Shown here one piece after another: positions 26,851 to 35,739 of a DNA stretch of 50,902 nt. The stretch lies in contig NZ_WHVW01000024.1 of the NCBI RefSeq assembly GCF_009651005.1, positions 1-50,902 on the forward strand, written 5' to 3'. A program made the position numbers and the translations under genes. Below the pieces are notes generated by a model. It was not told the DNA's origin and made no database searches. It saw only the letters and a program-made list of their open reading frames with translations. Position 1 is the stretch's first letter, and every line of letters begins with the position of its first letter. Origin of the DNA: Sporosarcina obsidiansis (GTDB lineage: Bacteria > Bacillota > Bacilli > Bacillales_A > Planococcaceae).

Positions 26851-28438
26851 AGAAATTCTCCTCGTATATCTCCTTGCCTGTTTTCACAGGCGCTCCTGGT
26901 GATGCAGGTCCACAACCATCACAACCTCCATCCGATCCCATCACAGAATAGGAATACGGACTTTGATGTGGGGCTTGTTCTCCATATGTGCCCATGCCAT
27001 CATAACCGGCCGAACCTTGTGATCGATAGACGTTCATTTGCCCCTCTTTATGCGAAGTCGGGATGACGAAACGATCTTCGTATTTGGCAATTGCTAGTAA
27101 ACGATACATTTGCTTGGTCTGTTGTGCCGTCAATCCAACTCGTTCAAGCTTTGATTCATCAAATTCTTTACCTGAAGAGATGGCACGCATATACGAACGC
27201 ATCATGGCCATACGTTGTAAACCGCCTTTCACCGTTTCTACATCTCCTGCTGTTAGCATATTCGCTAAGTATTGAAGTGGAATACGCATTTCTTCGATGG
27301 CCGGGAAAATCATATCCGGATTTTTGATGGAGTCTTTTCCTTCGAAATAGTTCATAATCGGGCTAAGTGGCGGCACATACCATACCATTGGCAATGTCCG
27401 GTACTCCGGGTGTAACGGGAACGCTAATTTATATTCAATTGCTAACTTATAGACAGGCGAGTTTTGTGCCGCTTGAATCCAGTCCTCCGAAATCCCATCT
27501 CGAATTGCCTGCTCTATGATTTCTGGATCATTTGGATCTAAGAACAAGTCACACTGCGCTTGATACAAATCTTTTGGATCTGGTGTAGACGCTGCTTCCT
27601 GTACACGATCTGCATCATACAGTAAGACCCCCAAGTACCGGATACGTCCTGTACATGTTTCAGAACAGACTGTCGGCAATCCAGATTCCACGCGTGGGAA
27701 ACAGAATGTGCATTTCTCTGCTTTATTCGTTTTCCAGTTAAAATACACTTTCTTATACGGACAGCCCGTCATACAGTAACGCCAGCCACGGCAAGCTTCC
27801 TGGTCGACTAAGACAATACCATCTTCATCTCGCTTATACATTGCACCTGAAGGACAAGATGCCACACAACTTGGGTTCAAACAGTGCTCACATAGTCTAG
27901 GCAAGTACATCATAAATGCTTGTTCAAAATTAAATTTGATTTCTTCCTCAATCTTTTCGATGTTCGGATCAGTTGGTCCTGTAATATGCGCTCCCGCTAA
28001 CTGATCTTCCCAGTTCGGACCCCATTCTGGATCCATATATTCACCTGTAACGACAGATTTCGCACGTGCAACCGGTGTATGCTTCTGATCCGGTGCTGTC
28101 GTTAGCTTTTCATAATCATACGTCCAAGGCTCGTAGTAATCTTTCATTTCCGGCATATCTGGATTGTAGAAGATTTTCCCGAGTGCGATTTTGGAGAGCT
28201 TCGAACCCGATTTCAGTTCCAGCTTCCCCTTCCGCAACTGCCAACCACCCTTATAAAGTTCCTGGTCTTCCCATCGTTTCGGATAACCGATGCCTGGTTT
28301 GGTTTCCACGTTATTGAACCACATATACTCTGCACCTTCACGATTGGTCCATGTCGTTTTACATGTTACACTGCACGTATGACACCCAATACACTTGTCT
28401 AAGTTCATCACCATTGCAACTTGCGCTTTAATTTTCAA
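26828..28438 (-). CDS. narH: Respiratory nitrate reductase beta subunit NarH
   Basis: 536 aa iron-sulfur electron-transfer subunit. Four cysteine groups are seen: CIGCHTCSVTC near the start, CEHCLNPSCVASCP, CRGWRYCMTGCP (the Trp in place of a Cys marks the [3Fe-4S] cluster), and CTFCFPRV with CSETCTGR. The last 60 residues are a Gly-rich tail with CDGCG before the conserved YGGIWRD end. It takes electrons from NarI to NarG. It overlaps narG by 11 bp and narJ by 23 bp. Confidence 0.96.
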   Translation of the reverse strand: MKIKAQVAMVMNLDKCIGCHTCSVTCKTTWTNREGAEYMWFNNVETKPGIGYPKRWEDQELYKGGWQLRKGKLELKSGSKLSKIALGKIFYNPDMPEMKDYYEPWTYDYEKLTTAPDQKHTPVARAKSVVTGEYMDPEWGPNWEDQLAGAHITGPTDPNIEKIEEEIKFNFEQAFMMYLPRLCEHCLNPSCVASCPSGAMYKRDEDGIVLVDQEACRGWRYCMTGCPYKKVYFNWKTNKAEKCTFCFPRVESGLPTVCSETCTGRIRYLGVLLYDADRVQEAASTPDPKDLYQAQCDLFLDPNDPEIIEQAIRDGISEDWIQAAQNSPVYKLAIEYKLAFPLHPEYRTLPMVWYVPPLSPIMNYFEGKDSIKNPDMIFPAIEEMRIPLQYLANMLTAGDVETVKGGLQRMAMMRSYMRAISSGKEFDESKLERVGLTAQQTKQMYRLLAIAKYEDRFVIPTSHKEGQMNVYRSQGSAGYDGMGTYGEQAPHQSPYSYSVMGSDGGCDGCGPASPGAPVKTGKEIYEENFYGGIWRD

Positions 28439-31400
28439 GCCAGTTGACCTCCTTCATCTTGCGGACCGCGACGTAGACATCACGTTGATTTCCGATAGGT
28501 CCGTAGTAGTTGAATCCATAACTGAGCTGTGCATAGCCGCCTACCATCTGAGTCGGCTTCATATGAATACGCGTTGGTGCATTGTGGCTTCCTCCGCGTT
28601 GCTCGGTAATTTCCGAGCCCGGCATCTGAATATGCTTGTCCTGTGCGTGATACATAAACATCGTTCCTTTAGGCATCCGGTGACTGACGACAGCACGGGC
28701 ATTGACGACACCATTTCGGTTGTACACTTCAAGCCAGTCATTATCATCGATTCCATGCTCTTCCGCATCTAGATTCGACAGCCAGACAGTCGGACCTCCG
28801 CGGAAAAGCGTTAGCATATGCTGGTTGTCCTGATAGGTCGAGTGAATATTCCACTTGCCGTGCGGTGTTAGATAGCGCAACACTAATGCGTCCTGTCCTC
28901 CGACAATTTCTTCATCGCGATCCGCAAAGACGAAAGGCGGAAGTGTCGGTTTATAGACAGGCAGTGATTCACCAAATCCAAGAAAGAATTCATGATCCAA
29001 ATAAAAATGCTGTCTGCCCGTCAACGTTCTGAACGGAACCAAACGTTCGATATTCGTCGTGAATGGCGAGTAGCGGCGCCCTAATTTATTCGATCCACTA
29101 AACACTGGTGTCGGAATAACTTCCCGCGGCTGGGCGGTAATGTTGGCGAAAGTGAAGCGCTCGGCTGCCCGGTCAGCTGAAATATCCTTGAGTTCCACTC
29201 CCGTGTCCTGCTCGGCAGCTTCAAATGCTTTCTGCGATACTCTTCCATTCGTGGCGGAAGACAGTGTCAACATGGTTTCGGCTGCGTGTTTCGCTGTATA
29301 CAGTTTTGGCAGCCCGTTTTTAATCGTGTCATCCTCGTATACACCGTTGATTCCTTTCATCAACTCATACTCTTCCGCAACTGAGAAACTAACACCATGC
29401 GCTCCCGTTTTTCCTGTTGATAATAGCGGTCCGAGTGTAATGTATTTGTCGTATACTTTCGTGAAATCACGTTCTACGATGGTCATACCTGGCATAGTTT
29501 TGCCTGGAATCGGTTCGATCTCGCCTTTTTTCCAATCACGAACTTCCCCAAATGGCTGGGCGATTTCTTGAATTGAGTCGTGTGCTAGCGGTGACGTGAC
29601 GAGATCTTTATAAATGCCCGGCAAATGCGTTTTCGCTAATTCTGAGAATGTTTGAGCTATCGTCCGGTAAATATCCCAGTCTGAACGTGATTCCCATAGC
29701 GGATTGACCGCCGGATTGAATGGATGAACAAACGGATGCATGTCGGTAGACGATAAATCTACTTTTTCATACCATGTAGCTGCCGGTAATACGATATCTG
29801 CGTACAGTGGCGTGGCCGTCATTCGGAAATCCAAGGCGACAAGCAAATCCAATTTGCCTTCCACTTCATCTCGCCAAACCATCTCTTCTGGTTTCATGTC
29901 TTCATTCGGACTGGCTAGTAACCCGCTAGAAGCTCCGAACAAATGCTTCATGAAGTATTCCTGACCTTTTGCTGAACTCGAAACGAGATTGGAGCGCCAG
30001 ACAAACAGCGAACGCGGAAAGTTTTCAGGTGCATCCGGATCCTCTGCTGCGAAATGTAGCTCCCCCGATTTCAGTTGCTCGACGACATGTCCCACAACTT
30101 CATTCTGTTCAGTCTTCCCAAGTTTCGCCGCTTCTTCCACGAGCAGTAAACTATTTTTATTGAATTGCGGATAAGAAGGCAACCAGCCAAGACGCGCTGC
30201 CAACACGTTATAATCCGCAGGGTGTTTATATCGTGCTTCTCCTCCAAGTGGTGACATGAGCGTATCGGCACCCGCTTCTTCGTACTTCCATTGATCCGTT
30301 GCAAAATAGAAAAATGAAGTAGCATTTTGTAGACGCGGTGGACCTTGCCAGTCTTTTGCAAACGCAATGGTGCTCCATCCTTCAATTGGACGGCATTTTT
30401 CTTGCCCGACGTAATGCGCCCAACCTCCACCGTTGACACCCTGTGATGCCGTCAGTGTAACCAAATTCAGGATCGCTCGATAAATCGTGTCGCTATTGAA
30501 CCAGTGATTGATACCCGCTCCCATAATAATCATCGAACGACCACCTGTATCGATGGCATTTTGCGCAAACTCCATTGCGATTTGGATGACAAGTTCCGGT
30601 TTTACATTCGTGATTGACTCTTGCCAAGCTGGGGTATAGATAGACGTAACATCATCATAACCAGTCGCCTCTAGCTCACTGCCAATCCGGTTTACTCCAT
30701 ATTGACTCAGCATAATGTCATAGGTTGTTGCCACTAAGCGTTCCGAGCCGTCAGCAAATTGTACTTTCATTGCGGGTATCGGGCGTTTGAACGTACCGTT
30801 ACCTCGCTGATCAAAATATGGGAAGTGAATTTCACGCCATTCGGCTCCATGTTTTTCAACAGACAGAGCAGGTTCAACACGAGTACCGTCTTCATTTTCT
30901 AGCTGCAAGTTCCACTTCGCATCCTGTTCCCAGCGCTGCCCCATCGTTCCGTTTGGCACAATAATTTCACCTTTCGCTTCATCAAATAACACTGGTTTCC
31001 AATCTGCATGTTCTGACTGTTGCCCCAGATCACTAGCACGCAAGAATCGACCTGCCTTGTAGGAATCTTCATGAGGTTCCAATAAAATGAGAAACGGCAT
31101 ATCCGTATACTGCTTCGCATAATTTAAAAATGTCGGCTCTTTTCGCTTTTCATAAAACTCGTCCAAGATAACGTGTGTCATCGCTTGCGCAACCGCTGCG
31201 TCTGTACCTGGATTTGCTGCGATCCAATCGTCTGCATGTGTCACACTTTCTGCATAATCCGGTGCCACTGAAACGACTTTCGTTCCTTTATAACGAACTT
31301 CTGTCATAAAGTGTGCGTCTGGCGTCCGAGTTAACGGGACATTGGAACCCCACATAATGATATATCCTGCATTGAACCAATCACTGGATTCTGGAACGTC

Positions 31401-32102
31401 CGTCTGCTCGCCCCAGATCTGCGGGGAGGATGGCGGTAAATCCGCATACCAATCATAGAAACTCAACATTTCTCCACCAAGCAATGAAATGAAACGCGCA
31501 CCTGATGCATAACTGACCATGGACATTGCGGGAATAGGGGTAAACCCTGCTACACGGTCGGGTCCGTATTTTTGAACGGTGTAAATGAGTTGCGCTGCGA
31601 TGAGTAGCGTGGCATCACGCCAATGAATACGAACATGACCTCCTTTTCCACGCGCTTTCTTGTATTCATTTGATTTCACCGGATCTTCCACAATAGCCGT
31701 CCATGCTTTTACAGGATCTTTCGTTTCCTGAAGCGCTTCATTCCACATACGCCATAGCTTCCCCCGGATATAAGGATATTTCACACGCAACGGACTGTAC
31801 TCATACCAAGAAAATGATGCACCGCGTGGACAACCACGAGGTTCAAATTCTGGCATATCAGGACCACAAGAAGGGTAATCGATCTGCTGATTTTCCCACG
31901 TGATGATGCCATTCTTAACAAACACTTTCCAACTACAAGAACCGGTACAGTTCACACCATGCGTCGTACGCACCACTTTGTCATGTGACCAGCGTTGACG
32001 GTACATGTTTTCCCAATCACGGCTTTTTTCCTCCAACACCGACCAATTTCCGGAATAACTTTCGACAGGTTTAAAATATTGCAATCCAAATCTCTTTTTC
32101 AT
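28428..32102 (-). CDS. narG: Respiratory nitrate reductase alpha subunit NarG
   Basis: 1224 aa catalytic subunit with bis-MGD molybdenum cofactor and the FS0 cluster, reducing nitrate to nitrite on the cytoplasmic side. The N-terminus shows the FS0 ligands His48, Cys52, Cys56 and Cys91 (HGVNCTGSC and RGCPRGAS). The Gly-rich cofactor-binding stretches are present, and the end (MKEVNWLEN) is the normal one. The frame is open to 32138; the ATG at 32102 (MKKRFGLQYFKP) is the family start, with AAGGAG about 13 nt upstream. It is the first gene of the narGHJI-nreABC-hemerythrin-narK-moeB-moaB series. Confidence 0.97.
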   Translation of the reverse strand: MKKRFGLQYFKPVESYSGNWSVLEEKSRDWENMYRQRWSHDKVVRTTHGVNCTGSCSWKVFVKNGIITWENQQIDYPSCGPDMPEFEPRGCPRGASFSWYEYSPLRVKYPYIRGKLWRMWNEALQETKDPVKAWTAIVEDPVKSNEYKKARGKGGHVRIHWRDATLLIAAQLIYTVQKYGPDRVAGFTPIPAMSMVSYASGARFISLLGGEMLSFYDWYADLPPSSPQIWGEQTDVPESSDWFNAGYIIMWGSNVPLTRTPDAHFMTEVRYKGTKVVSVAPDYAESVTHADDWIAANPGTDAAVAQAMTHVILDEFYEKRKEPTFLNYAKQYTDMPFLILLEPHEDSYKAGRFLRASDLGQQSEHADWKPVLFDEAKGEIIVPNGTMGQRWEQDAKWNLQLENEDGTRVEPALSVEKHGAEWREIHFPYFDQRGNGTFKRPIPAMKVQFADGSERLVATTYDIMLSQYGVNRIGSELEATGYDDVTSIYTPAWQESITNVKPELVIQIAMEFAQNAIDTGGRSMIIMGAGINHWFNSDTIYRAILNLVTLTASQGVNGGGWAHYVGQEKCRPIEGWSTIAFAKDWQGPPRLQNATSFFYFATDQWKYEEAGADTLMSPLGGEARYKHPADYNVLAARLGWLPSYPQFNKNSLLLVEEAAKLGKTEQNEVVGHVVEQLKSGELHFAAEDPDAPENFPRSLFVWRSNLVSSSAKGQEYFMKHLFGASSGLLASPNEDMKPEEMVWRDEVEGKLDLLVALDFRMTATPLYADIVLPAATWYEKVDLSSTDMHPFVHPFNPAVNPLWESRSDWDIYRTIAQTFSELAKTHLPGIYKDLVTSPLAHDSIQEIAQPFGEVRDWKKGEIEPIPGKTMPGMTIVERDFTKVYDKYITLGPLLSTGKTGAHGVSFSVAEEYELMKGINGVYEDDTIKNGLPKLYTAKHAAETMLTLSSATNGRVSQKAFEAAEQDTGVELKDISADRAAERFTFANITAQPREVIPTPVFSGSNKLGRRYSPFTTNIERLVPFRTLTGRQHFYLDHEFFLGFGESLPVYKPTLPPFVFADRDEEIVGGQDALVLRYLTPHGKWNIHSTYQDNQHMLTLFRGGPTVWLSNLDAEEHGIDDNDWLEVYNRNGVVNARAVVSHRMPKGTMFMYHAQDKHIQMPGSEITEQRGGSHNAPTRIHMKPTQMVGGYAQLSYGFNYYGPIGNQRDVYVAVRKMKEVNWLEN

Positions 32103-32198
32103 CGAACATTTCCACTCCTTTTCAGAATGTCGCAGCAAATGAACACAGACATATTTTAACTACTACCCTACATTTGACTAATTAATCTGATTTTTTGT

Positions 32199-32212
32199 AA
32201 GGGTTTTCCCTA
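32199..32212. promoter_or_regulatory. Candidate NreC binding site 1
   Basis: AAGGGTTTTCCCTA fits the reported NreC consensus TAGGG-N4-CCCTA at 9 of 10 fixed positions. Its centre lies about 50 bp upstream of a TAAAAT box at 32153-32158 (minus strand), a suitable place for an activator of narG. Confidence 0.6.
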
Positions 32213-32303
32213 ATTCGATATCTATCTCTTATGACTATTCGTCTATATTCAAAGAATTATCCTTATATGTATTGATTATACGTACATTTCCTACTGTTAC
32301 CAT

Positions 32304-32317
32304 TAGGGGAAGCCCTA
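32304..32317. promoter_or_regulatory. Candidate NreC binding site 2
   Basis: TAGGGGAAGCCCTA is a full match to TAGGG-N4-CCCTA. It lies about 200 bp upstream of narG, in the space shared with the divergent CoA-transferase gene. Confidence 0.6.
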
Positions 32318-32351
32318 TTATCCCAAATACATATAGTATTTTCGAGGATCC

Positions 32352-32390
32352 GACTAGGGAAAACTCCTAGTCTTAGATTAGTGGTATAAT
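32352..32390. promoter_or_regulatory. Palindrome beside a TATAAT box, upstream of the CoA-transferase gene
   Basis: GACTAGG (32352-32358) and CCTAGTC (32366-32372) form a perfect inverted repeat, containing a near match to the NreC site (TAGGG then CTCCTA). TATAAT follows at 32385-32390 with no good -35, as in an activator-dependent rightward promoter. The rest of 32139-32564 shows no gene. Confidence 0.4.
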
Positions 32391-32564
32391 AATCTATGGG
32401 CTACTCTCACAATAATGGATACTAGATATATAGCTATATTAGTTTCTTTTTAGCATGCTTTTTCTATCTTGGTAACTTTAGTCCATTTCTCACAATATTA
32501 TGTTGATTTTATTTAGATAGCTGATAGAATAATATATAAAATGAAAGGTAAGGTGGATGATACC

Positions 32565-34085
32565 GTGTCAAACGAATTAAACAAAGTACTTCGTTGTGAA
32601 GCTTTAAAAGACAAAATTGTTACAGCAGAAGAAGCAGCTTCTTGGATCGAGGATGGAATGTCTCTAGGTTTAAGTGGATTTACTTTGTCAGGAGATGCGA
32701 AAGCGGTTCCATTGGCATTGGCGGAAAGAGGAAAGACTGAGAAATTAAAAGTAAACGTTTTCACCGGTGCTTCTCTTGGGCCAAACGTAGATGAGTTAAT
32801 GGCAGAAGCAGGTATGATTAACTTACGTATACCTTACCAAGGTAACCCAGCAATGCGCGGAAAGATCAACTCCGGAGATTCTTTTTACATTGATCAGCAC
32901 CTTTCCCATACAGCTGAATGGGTACGTCAAGGCGTTATCGGGCCTATTGACTACGCAATTATCGAAGCAGCTGCAATTACAGAAGATGGGCAAATCATCC
33001 CGACTGGTTCAGTTGGTAACTCACCAATTTTCGTTGAGCAGGCAAAGCATGTCATCATCGAACTAAACGTGAACGTACCGGCTGAATATGAAGGCTTACA
33101 TGATATTTATATTCCTGCAAAACAAGGCGAGAGAAAAGAAATCCCTGTCTATAACGTAACGGACAAAATCGGTACACCAGGCATCCAAGTGGATCCTGCA
33201 AAAGTACGCGGAATCGTCATTACAGAGAAGATGGATATTCCTTCCCCTATCGTTCCACCGGACGAAGAGACACAGGAAATCGCCAATCACTTGCTAAACT
33301 TCTTCCGTGACGAAATTAAATTAGGACGCATGGACGAATCACTAATGCCGCTTCAATCAGGTGTTGGTTCTGTCGCAAACGCTGTTCTGGACGGTATGAG
33401 AACTTCTGAGTTTAAAAACATTGAAGTGTATTCTGAAGTACTTCAAGATGCGATCTTCGACTTGATTGATGATGGCGTTGTGAAATTCGCTTCCGCTACT
33501 TCTTTGACACTTTCTAAAAAGCGTTTGGATAGCTTAAAAGAGGATATCGGTAAATACCGCGATAAGCTAGTATTCCGTCCGCAAGAAATTTCTAACCACC
33601 CAGAAGTTATCCGTCGTTTGGGTATTATTTCATTCAATACAGCGCTTGAGCTCGATATCTACGGAAACGTTAACTCTACACACGTTAGCGGTACACGCAT
33701 GATGAACGGGATCGGTGGTTCTGGAGACTTCGCACGTAACGCGCGTATTGCGATCTTCGTTACGAAATCGTATGCAAAAGGTGGGGACGTTTCATCTATC
33801 GTACCTTTCTGCTCACACGTAGATCATACAGAGCATGATGTAGACGTTATCGTTACGGAACAAGGCTATGCGGATCTTCGCGGCTTGGCTCCACGCCAGA
33901 AAGCGGAAGCATTGATCGAACACTGTGCACACCCTGACTTCAAAGAAGAGCTTCGCGACTACTTCAACAGAGCGAAGGACCAAGTTGGCGGACAAACACC
34001 ACATATCTTGGAAGAAGCACTCTCTTGGCACGTAAATCTTGCAAAAAACAAAACAATGCACAAAGAAGCACCTGTTCAAAAATAA
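32565..34085 (+). CDS. Acetyl-CoA hydrolase/transferase family protein (succinyl-CoA:acetate CoA-transferase type)
   Basis: 506 aa class I CoA-transferase of the Cat1/AarC group, which moves CoA between succinyl-CoA and acetate. Visible are SGFTLSGDAKAVP near the start, EVYSEVLQDAIFDLIDDG (where the family has its catalytic Glu), GIGGSGDFARNA and VTEQGYADLRGLAPRQKA. The frame opens at an ATG at 32541, but that codon has no ribosome-binding site; AAGGTGG lies 8 nt before the GTG at 32565, so I start there. It is divergent from narG. An acetate-handling role during anaerobic growth is inferred. Confidence 0.88.
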   Translation: MSNELNKVLRCEALKDKIVTAEEAASWIEDGMSLGLSGFTLSGDAKAVPLALAERGKTEKLKVNVFTGASLGPNVDELMAEAGMINLRIPYQGNPAMRGKINSGDSFYIDQHLSHTAEWVRQGVIGPIDYAIIEAAAITEDGQIIPTGSVGNSPIFVEQAKHVIIELNVNVPAEYEGLHDIYIPAKQGERKEIPVYNVTDKIGTPGIQVDPAKVRGIVITEKMDIPSPIVPPDEETQEIANHLLNFFRDEIKLGRMDESLMPLQSGVGSVANAVLDGMRTSEFKNIEVYSEVLQDAIFDLIDDGVVKFASATSLTLSKKRLDSLKEDIGKYRDKLVFRPQEISNHPEVIRRLGIISFNTALELDIYGNVNSTHVSGTRMMNGIGGSGDFARNARIAIFVTKSYAKGGDVSSIVPFCSHVDHTEHDVDVIVTEQGYADLRGLAPRQKAEALIEHCAHPDFKEELRDYFNRAKDQVGGQTPHILEEALSWHVNLAKNKTMHKEAPVQK

Positions 34086-34097
34086 TAGTTCTATATG

Positions 34098-34129
34098 AAA
34101 GCGAGCGGATTTGATCCGCTCGCTTTTTT
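34098..34129 (+). terminator. Terminator of the CoA-transferase gene
   Basis: A 13-bp stem (34098-34110 with 34114-34126) with loop TTG, followed by TTT. Confidence 0.8.
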
Positions 34130-34232
34130 CGATCGGGCGTGGACGGGGGTTGGCGCGGTACGACTCGACTTTCGATCGGTCCGGACGGGGGTTGGCGCGG
34201 TGCGACTCGACTTTCGCTCAGCGGGGTAATCT
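34130..34232. repeat. 42-bp repeat, two copies plus flanks
   Basis: GGCGCGG recurs 42 bp apart (about 34152 and 34194), each with CGACTCGACTTTCG. The units share GTTGGCGCGG and CTTTCGATCGGT with the array at 2340-2552. Again between convergent genes, right after a terminator. Confidence 0.75.
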
Positions 34233-34241
34233 TACATACGC

Positions 34242-34270
34242 AAAAAAGGGAAGCGCTATAAGCGCTTCCC
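34242..34270 (-). terminator. Terminator of the ribonucleotide reductase operon
   Basis: GGGAAGCGCT (34248-34257) pairs with AGCGCTTCCC (34261-34270) around ATA. The A-run 34242-34247 gives a T-run leftward. Confidence 0.8.
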
Positions 34271-34285
34271 TCCCCTTCTCACTTC

Positions 34286-35323
34286 TTACAAATCATCAAA
34301 GCCATTCAAGTCACTCGTCTTCACGTATTGACGGCTTGTTTGCTCGAAGAAATCAGTCTTTGTATCATCGAAGTTATCCACATACGCACGTATCCACTTC
34401 ATTGGATTGTCGGTGAACTCTGGATAGATTTCACTTAATCCAAGCATGCGCAACATTTTATTGGCGCGATACTTAATATAACCTTCCATTTCATCCAACT
34501 CTAGACCATCAATTTCACCTAGTACGTAACGACTCCAAATGACTTCCTGCTCAACGGAATGGCGGAACTGATCATAGATCCATTCTGTGAATTCATCTGT
34601 ATTGTACTCCGGGTTTTCAGCAAGCGCTGCACGGAAGATGTCGCTAATGGCTTTTCCATGCTGCAGTTCATCACGATTAATATACGAAATCATCGTAGAC
34701 GTTCCAACCATTTTCTGGTGACGTGCTAAGTTGTAGAAAAAGGCGAACCCACTATAGAAGAATAAACCTTCCAGCAATGTCGTATAGACCATCGCTTTTA
34801 GCACCGTTTCAATCGTTGGATTTTCTGCAAACTCGTTATAGACTTCCACAATTCGTTCGTTGCGTTTCATGAGTACTTCGTCCGTCCGTCCCATTTCAAA
34901 CGCCGCCATTTGCTTGTCCAAGTTAGTGACAGAAGACAGCACATATGCGTAACTGTGATTATGCTCACTTTCCTGATCTGCAATTGTCGCCATGATGGAC
35001 TTGACGGAAGGGTCGGTCGTGAAATCCGCTATTTTCATGGCAATGACCGTTTGCGGACCATCTAACGTCGCAAGTAGCCCAATAATTTTCAAGAATGCGG
35101 ATTGCTCTTCTTTTGAAAGACGGGAAAACTGTTTAACGTCTTGTGTCATATCCACTTCATTTGCTGTCCAGAAAAGGGAACGGATTCGCTGACGCAATGT
35201 ATAAAAATGTGGATGAGCCAAGTCATTCCAGTTCAGGATGCCGCTTGCTTCTCCGCCGAAAATAGCTGTCGCTTTATTCGGGTTTGCCGGATTCAATACT
35301 TTTACTCTTGTAAGTGTCGCCAA
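34286..35323 (-). CDS. Class I ribonucleotide reductase beta subunit
   Basis: 345 aa ferritin-like radical subunit. Metal ligands can be placed: Asp in FWTANEVDMTQD, Glu and His in ADQESEHNHSY, Glu in LLEGLFFYSGF, and Glu and His in RDELQHGK. The tyrosine that carries the radical in classical enzymes appears conserved (HNHSY), so this is not one of the Tyr-less subtypes. It ends with the usual acidic tail (LNGFDDL) that docks on the alpha subunit. Its start lies within the end of the flavodoxin gene (22-bp overlap). Third gene of the alpha-flavodoxin-beta operon under a cobalamin riboswitch. Confidence 0.93.
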   Translation of the reverse strand: MATLTRVKVLNPANPNKATAIFGGEASGILNWNDLAHPHFYTLRQRIRSLFWTANEVDMTQDVKQFSRLSKEEQSAFLKIIGLLATLDGPQTVIAMKIADFTTDPSVKSIMATIADQESEHNHSYAYVLSSVTNLDKQMAAFEMGRTDEVLMKRNERIVEVYNEFAENPTIETVLKAMVYTTLLEGLFFYSGFAFFYNLARHQKMVGTSTMISYINRDELQHGKAISDIFRAALAENPEYNTDEFTEWIYDQFRHSVEQEVIWSRYVLGEIDGLELDEMEGYIKYRANKMLRMLGLSEIYPEFTDNPMKWIRAYVDNFDDTKTDFFEQTSRQYVKTSDLNGFDDL

Positions 35324-35739
35324 TGGTCGAGCACTCCTTTCGTCCAGTTCGTTACTAATTGTTCTTGTTTGCCACGTGGACTTTGTTCGATTTTCAATGG
35401 TTCAAAGGGAGAATGATAAAAGCGCGCCAGTTTTTCCGCCGCTTTGCAAAACAAATCATCTCCACCAAACTGCGTGTCCCCTGTCCCGAAAACGTAAACG
35501 GGTTCGGGCTTGAATCCAATGTCCGCTACAAAGTCCTTCACTTCATCAGGTGTCGCACCTTTTTCCCATGTAAAAGAACCGATACAAAATGCATCATATT
35601 TCTTCACATTAGGAAGGACGTCAATGCCGATGCGATGTGTGTCAACTTTGACCCCTTCACGGCTCAGGTTTTCCGCGATTAATTCTGCCACTTCCTCTGT
35701 ATTACCGCTCCACGAAGCGTAGGCGATCAGGAATGACAC
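35302..35739 (-). CDS. Flavodoxin in the ribonucleotide reductase operon
   Basis: About 145 aa flavodoxin fold: FMN phosphate loop near the start (YASWSGNTEEVAELI), then GSFTWEKGATPDEVKDF and VFGTGDTQFGGDDLFCKAAEKL. It occupies the place that nrdI has in nrdI-nrdE-nrdF operons but looks like an ordinary flavodoxin. It may reduce the metal site or supply electrons for making the radical. The frame opens at a GTG at 35748 that overlaps the GAGGAG site; the GTG at 35739 has 8-nt spacing. It overlaps the alpha-subunit gene end. Confidence 0.88.
   Translation of the reverse strand: MSFLIAYASWSGNTEEVAELIAENLSREGVKVDTHRIGIDVLPNVKKYDAFCIGSFTWEKGATPDEVKDFVADIGFKPEPVYVFGTGDTQFGGDDLFCKAAEKLARFYHSPFEPLKIEQSPRGKQEQLVTNWTKGVLDHWRHLQE

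Noticed and set aside
28066..30174. Several antisense reading frames of 60-143 codons inside narG and narH
   Set aside because: They are shadows of strongly conserved coding sequence, without ribosome-binding sites or recognisable products.
32103..32564. Fnr-type box (TGTGA-N6-TCACA) upstream of narG
   Set aside because: No acceptable match seen; the NreC-type palindromes explain the region better.
35302..35739. Naming the flavodoxin NrdI
   Set aside because: The fold is right, but the sequence reads as a general flavodoxin and I could not confirm NrdI-specific residues.
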